A stretch of DNA of 8,479 bases from NCBI GenBank assembly GCA_003455595.1, contig DMQT01000060.1:1-8479 (forward strand), read 5' to 3'. Shown here one piece after another: positions 5,628 through 8,479 of this stretch (positions are counted from its first letter, which is position 1; the number at the start of each line of letters is the position of its first letter). The translations under genes were made by a program, and so were the position numbers. The notes beneath the pieces are model-generated. The model ran no database searches, was not told the DNA's origin, and was given only the letters and a program-made list of their open reading frames with translations. This DNA is from Betaproteobacteria bacterium. Lineage in GTDB: Bacteria; Pseudomonadota; Gammaproteobacteria; Burkholderiales; Sulfuriferulaceae.

Positions 5628-6904
5628 ACGTTGTCCGGGTCGGTCTGTTCAAGTTCCAGCGACGCCGCCAGCATCGCCAGCCGCGCCACCACGCCGTAGG
5701 TGTAAAAACGGTTGGGTGTGGAGTCCGGTCGGCCAGCACGGTCGGGCGCGCAGCATGGTGTTTCAAACGCCAGCGGCACGAAATGCATGCCGGGGGAATT
5801 AAGGTTTTCATCCGGTCCACGCCCAGTGTGCACGCGGTAAAACCCACCCACCACGAAATGGTCAATCATATAGATAACCGGCTCGGCCACCGCCTCGTTG
5901 ATGCTCTCGAAGGTATGCACGCCTTCCTGGATGATGACTTCGGACACCTGCTGGCCTTCTTTGCCCACCGCCATCTTGTTGCGCTGTTTGCGGTTGAGGT
6001 CAGTCACTTCGCTCGGGTCTTTCACCGTCATGATGCCCATCCCGTAGGTGCCCGCATCGGCCTTGGCGATCACAAACGGCTCGGCGTCGATGTGGTATTC
6101 GTCGTATTTTTTGCGGATCTGATCCAGCACAATGGCGACGTTTTTTTCCAGACACTGCTCGCCCTGGCGTTCCTGGAAATTGACCCGGCCACAGCTGGCA
6201 AAATACGGGTTGATGAGCCACGGATCAATGCCGATCAGCTCGGCAAACTCCGTTGCCACCTGGTTGTAGGCGGCGAAATGGCGCGACTTGCGGCGCACAT
6301 GCCAGCCCGCATGCAGCGGTGGCAACAGCGATTGTTCGATGTTCTGCAACAGCGCCGGAATACCGCCCGACAGATCATTATTGAGCAGCACCGCACACGG
6401 GTCAAAGCCCGCCACGCCGATGCGGTTGCCGTGGCGCACCACCGGTTCCAGCAGCAGCGTGCCGCCGTCTGGCAAATCCACCTTGAGCGGTTCGGTGAGC
6501 TCGGGAATCAGACTGCCCAGCCGCACTTCCAGCCCGGTCTGCTGCAGGATATTCGCCAGCACGGCGACGTTTTGCAGGTAAAACAGATTGCGCGTGTGGT
6601 TTTCCGGAATCAGCAACAGGCGCTGCGCGTCCGGGCAGATTTTTTCCACCGCACTCATCGCCGCCTGCACCGCCAGCGGAATGAAATCGCGGTTCAGATT
6701 GTTAAAGCCGCCGGGATACAGGTTGGTATCTACCGGCGCCAGCTTGAAGCCGCTGTTACGCAGGTCAACCGAGGTATAAAACGGCGCGGCGTGATCCTGC
6801 CACTGATTGCGAAACCAGCGCTCGATCTGCGGCGTGGCGGCCAGCACATGGCGTTCCAGATCGAGCAGCGGCCCGGTGAGTGCGGTGGTCAAATGCGGTA
6901 CCAT
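5624..6904 (-). CDS. gshA: Glutamate-cysteine ligase, ATP-grasp (Acidithiobacillus) type
   Basis: The enzyme makes gamma-glutamylcysteine, the first and usually limiting step of glutathione synthesis. The 426-residue product belongs to the distinct family first named from Acidithiobacillus (TIGR02049/PF08886 type), not to the E. coli GshA or plant types. Supporting blocks are VDTNLYPGGFNNLNRDF (58-74), LLIPENHTRN (97-106), NPYFASCGRVNFQERQG (232-248), FVIAKADAGTYGMGIMTVKD (277-296), IIQEGVHTFESINEAVAEPV (324-343) and GGFYRVHTGRGPDENLN (353-369). The ATG at 6904 follows an AAAAAGG ribosome site 7 bases upstream. It is the first gene of gshA-gshB-apbE and is divergent from trmL. High third-position G/C fits a resident gene. 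Confidence 0.95.
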   Translation of the reverse strand: MVPHLTTALTGPLLDLERHVLAATPQIERWFRNQWQDHAAPFYTSVDLRNSGFKLAPVDTNLYPGGFNNLNRDFIPLAVQAAMSAVEKICPDAQRLLLIPENHTRNLFYLQNVAVLANILQQTGLEVRLGSLIPELTEPLKVDLPDGGTLLLEPVVRHGNRIGVAGFDPCAVLLNNDLSGGIPALLQNIEQSLLPPLHAGWHVRRKSRHFAAYNQVATEFAELIGIDPWLINPYFASCGRVNFQERQGEQCLEKNVAIVLDQIRKKYDEYHIDAEPFVIAKADAGTYGMGIMTVKDPSEVTDLNRKQRNKMAVGKEGQQVSEVIIQEGVHTFESINEAVAEPVIYMIDHFVVGGFYRVHTGRGPDENLNSPGMHFVPLAFETPCCAPDRAGRPDSTPNRFYTYGVVARLAMLAASLELEQTDPDNV

Positions 6905-6938
6905 GCGGATGCCTTTTTGGATTTGTTATTTAAAATTT

Positions 6939-6967
6939 GGGGCTTGTCACATACACCAGAAGGCCCC
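6939..6967 (-). promoter_or_regulatory. Stem-loop in the gshA leader
   Basis: GGGGC (6939-6943) pairs with GCCCC (6963-6967), and after a one-base bulge TT (6944-6945) pairs with AA (6960-6961). This gives seven pairs around a loop of about 14 bases. In the predicted gshA transcript it falls within the first 35 bases and is followed by an A/U-rich run reading AAAUUUUAAAU. It could stabilise the leader or affect early elongation; no riboswitch class is recognised. Confidence 0.3.
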
Positions 6968-6979
6968 TGCCGTTGCGGG

Positions 6980-6985
6980 ATTATA
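6980..6985 (-). promoter_or_regulatory. Candidate -10 box of the gshA-gshB-apbE promoter
   Basis: Read on the minus strand this is a perfect TATAAT. It would start transcription near 6973 and leave a leader of about 69 bases before the gshA ATG. The matching -35 is poor: TTGGGC is 21 bases away and the 17-base position is unconserved. The gap 6905-7018 must also hold the trmL promoter; TTGTCA (6944-6949) on the plus strand has no -10 at the right distance. Confidence 0.42.
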
Positions 6986-7018
6986 GCCGCGAATAGTCTA
7001 GACCACGCCCAACCGCTC

Positions 7019-7483
7019 ATGTTCGATATTGTTTTATACCAGCCCGAAATTCCCCCCAATACCGGTAACGTCATTCGTCTCGCCGCCAATACCGGCTGCA
7101 CCCTGCACCTGGTCAAGCCACTCGGCTTCACGCTGGAAGACAAACAACTGCGCCGCGCCGGACTGGATTACCACGAATACGCTCGCGTCCAAGTACATGA
7201 GGATTGGGCAGCGTGCCGTGCCGCCCTGGCTGGACGGCGGTTTTTCGCGCTCACCACCAAAGGCTCGGGCAGCTTTGCTGCATGTGCATTTCAACCCGGC
7301 GACGTGTTTGTTTTCGGCCCTGAAACGCGCGGCCTGCCGGCTGAGATACTCGCCGAGTTCGATCCGACGCAACGCACCCCCCTGCCGATGCGACCGGATA
7401 ATCGCAGCCTGAATCTGTCCAACAGCGTTGCCGTGGTGGTGTTTGAGGCTTGGCGGCAGAATGGGTTTTTTGGCGGTACATAG
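7019..7483 (+). CDS. trmL: tRNA (cytidine(34)-2'-O)-methyltransferase
   Basis: TrmL methylates the 2'-O of the wobble nucleotide in certain leucine tRNAs, using S-adenosylmethionine. The 154-residue product (E. coli 157) is a single SPOUT domain. It begins MFDIVLYQPEIPPNTGNVIR (motif 1), carries VFGPETRGLP (motif 2), and ends with the trefoil-knot segment MRPDNRSLNLSNSVAVVVFE (motif 3) and AWRQNGF. The ATG at 7019 matches the family start exactly, although no clear Shine-Dalgarno precedes it. The upstream in-frame extension is only antisense to gshA. The following gene starts 28 bases after the stop and may share its transcript. Confidence 0.95.
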   Translation: MFDIVLYQPEIPPNTGNVIRLAANTGCTLHLVKPLGFTLEDKQLRRAGLDYHEYARVQVHEDWAACRAALAGRRFFALTTKGSGSFAACAFQPGDVFVFGPETRGLPAEILAEFDPTQRTPLPMRPDNRSLNLSNSVAVVVFEAWRQNGFFGGT

Positions 7484-7511
7484 TTGCCGCTTTTTTAGAA
7501 AGGCTTGTCTT

Positions 7512-7925
7512 ATGGCTATCGGATGGCTAATGGTATTGCAAAATGTGCCTTGGGCAGAAGTCATCAAGAACGCGCCCAAACTTGCGGATGGCGCAAAAAA
7601 ACTATGGAACACGATAGGCAGCAAAGTGCCGCCTGACGAGGTAAACATCCTAACTACCCAGCTCGCATTGTCGCCCGAGGCAGAGGCCATCGCCCGGCTT
7701 CAAAAACAACTTGTGGCAGCAGAAGCCGCCACAGCTGATTTGCATAACCAAATGCTGGCGTCCTCCGAACTAATCAAGGCACTCGCAGAGCAAAATACTC
7801 TGCTCATTGGGCGTATCGAACTCAACCGCAGGCGAATGCTGTGGCTAACGGGTGCCCTCGTTGTTATCGGCAGCATTGCAGTTACCAGCCTGGTGCTTGC
7901 ACTCGCGTCTACCTATGCCCTCTGA
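7512..7925 (+). CDS. Coiled-coil protein with C-terminal membrane anchor, function unknown
   Basis: The product has 137 residues. An amphipathic N-terminus (WAEVIKNAPKLADGAKKLW, residues 14-32) is followed by a polar helix rich in Ala, Glu, Gln and Leu (about 54-104) that should form a coiled coil. A single hydrophobic segment (about 109-133) follows NRRRML and ends four residues before the C-terminus. The positive charges before this segment favour a cytoplasmic coiled coil anchored in the inner membrane by its tail. The start at 7512 has AGAAAGG about 8 bases upstream, whereas the frame extends to 7428 inside trmL without a better signal. It lacks Cys and catalytic motifs. It lies 28 bases behind trmL, probably on the same transcript. 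I recall similar hypothetical proteins in betaproteobacteria but know no function. Confidence 0.85.
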   Translation: MAIGWLMVLQNVPWAEVIKNAPKLADGAKKLWNTIGSKVPPDEVNILTTQLALSPEAEAIARLQKQLVAAEAATADLHNQMLASSELIKALAEQNTLLIGRIELNRRRMLWLTGALVVIGSIAVTSLVLALASTYAL

Positions 7926-7987
7926 TGCGCGTAGCAAAACAGATCATTTTTTATTAAAGAACCTTCAAGAACTGCCGTCATCCAATT

Positions 7988-8015
7988 TATATTAAAAAAA
8001 TCCGTACCCAGGAGG
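7988..8015 (+). promoter_or_regulatory. Candidate -10 box and strong ribosome site of the 116-aa gene
   Basis: TATATT (7988-7993) could be a -10 box; TTCAAG 18 bases upstream is a weak -35. AGGAGG (8010-8015) is a consensus Shine-Dalgarno 6 bases before the ATG at 8022 and fixes that start. The leader would be only about 20 bases, so this gene may be transcribed apart from trmL. Confidence 0.5.
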
Positions 8016-8021
8016 CGCACC

Positions 8022-8372
8022 ATGCATATCACGCTGGCTGACAAATCTGTAGAAATCCGCCTGAGTCGGGCGGCCAGCACTGCGCTTTCACAACGCACTG
8101 CGCCGTTGCTGGCAGAGATGGAGTTGCTATTCTCCTGTCTGATTCGCAAGAAGGTTCGCTTCAGCGAATTAAATGGCGAAAATGCCATGCCCGTTTCAGA
8201 TCGGCTCTGGGTACGTTTCCGCCCGGTAATGACCCGGGTATGCGCCATGTCCTCAGTAGCAGACACCCCGCCTCTCGATGATTTCCCCATCGTCAATGCA
8301 CGCGCTTATGTACCACGCTGGCTGTCGATCGACTACCGTAAGGGTCAATGGTTAGGCGAATTCGGTTACTGA
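8022..8372 (+). CDS. Conserved-looking protein of unknown function (116 aa)
   Basis: A consensus AGGAGG ribosome site supports this 116-residue soluble protein. It starts MHITLADKSVEIRLSRAAST, has a hydrophobic central segment (LLAEMELLFSCLIRKKVRF, 29-47), then DRLWVRFRPVMTRVC, FPIVNARAYVPRWLSIDYRK and the C-terminus GQWLGEFGY. The dense Trp, Tyr, Phe and Arg positions near the end suggest a conserved fold. The two cysteines at 39 and 74 are not spaced like a metal site. There is no signal peptide and no clear transmembrane helix. From memory, proteins like this occur as hypotheticals in betaproteobacteria; I know no function. A large stem-loop begins on the base after its stop codon. Confidence 0.88.
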   Translation: MHITLADKSVEIRLSRAASTALSQRTAPLLAEMELLFSCLIRKKVRFSELNGENAMPVSDRLWVRFRPVMTRVCAMSSVADTPPLDDFPIVNARAYVPRWLSIDYRKGQWLGEFGY

Positions 8373-8420
8373 CAGATGCACGCGCAGCTCAAGCACAATA
8401 TTGAGCTGCGCGCGCATCTG
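8373..8420 (+). terminator. 20-bp stem-loop directly after the 116-aa gene
   Basis: The arms 8373-8392 and 8401-8420 are complementary over 20 bp with a single A/C mismatch around an 8-base loop (GCACAATA). The stem abuts the stop codon at 8370-8372. It is strong enough to end or protect a transcript. No T-run follows on the plus strand (ATTCTCCC), so it is either an atypical terminator or a 3'-end stabilising hairpin. Confidence 0.6.
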
Positions 8421-8479
8421 ATTCTCCCGGCTACCCATGCCGCATCATGGCAGAATTGGCAAAGGCTTATTTATCCGCC

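Noticed and set aside
5783..7483. Long plus-strand open frame of 566 codons running into trmL
   Set aside because: Its first 1.1 kb is exactly antisense to gshA and open because of high-GC codon bias; the real TrmL start at 7019 matches the family N-terminus.
7034..7690. 218-codon minus-strand frame opposite trmL
   Set aside because: Antisense to trmL and to the start of the coiled-coil gene, with no ribosome site or known motif.
8447..8479. Possible start of a further plus-strand gene at the right edge
   Set aside because: Eleven open codons after an ATG with no ribosome site are not enough to support a gene.

Overview
The window is high-GC DNA from a proteobacterium. The best fit is a betaproteobacterium of the Nitrosomonadales/Thiobacillus-like type. 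The clues are the ATP-grasp (Acidithiobacillus-type) GshA instead of the E. coli GshA, an incomplete phosphotransfer chain made of a mannose-type EIIA, HPr and EI, and an HPr that keeps the Ser46 regulatory site. This placement rests on gene content and recalled family resemblance, not on a search.

Layout. (1) 1-1986, minus strand: a tight operon in the order EIIA(Man)-ptsH-ptsI. The genes overlap by 20 and 2 bases, and ptsI runs off the left edge after 442 codons. No sugar permease (EIIB/EIIC) is present, so the chain is probably regulatory. (2) 1987-3035: a lower-GC, gene-poor accessory stretch. It holds a doubtful 45-codon ORF, a 75-residue HMA-fold-like protein without the metal-binding CxxC, and several small dyads. 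(3) 3036-3667, plus strand: a LuxR-type HTH regulator broken by two +1 frameshifts. Its stop overlaps the stop of the convergent apbE. (4) 3664-6904, minus strand: gshA-gshB-apbE, a translationally coupled operon (overlaps of 3 and 13 bases). It makes glutathione in two steps and also encodes a lipoprotein FMN transferase. (5) 6905-7018: a divergent promoter region. (6) 7019-8372, plus strand: trmL (tRNA wobble-base methyltransferase), a 137-residue coiled-coil protein with a C-terminal membrane anchor, and a 116-residue conserved-looking protein of unknown function. A near-perfect 20-bp stem-loop follows immediately.

Gene relations. From memory, gshA-gshB lies directly next to EIIA-ptsH-ptsI in many betaproteobacteria. 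Here about 1.7 kb (2.7 kb counting apbE) of AT-richer, partly decayed material sits between the two modules. I read this as an insertion into a conserved neighbourhood. I found no RNA genes, CRISPR array, transposase or intact mobile element. Nothing here is clearly a new multi-gene system. The least explained items are the Cys-less HMA-like protein, the two small unknown proteins after trmL, and the dyads around the pts promoter and the gshA leader.
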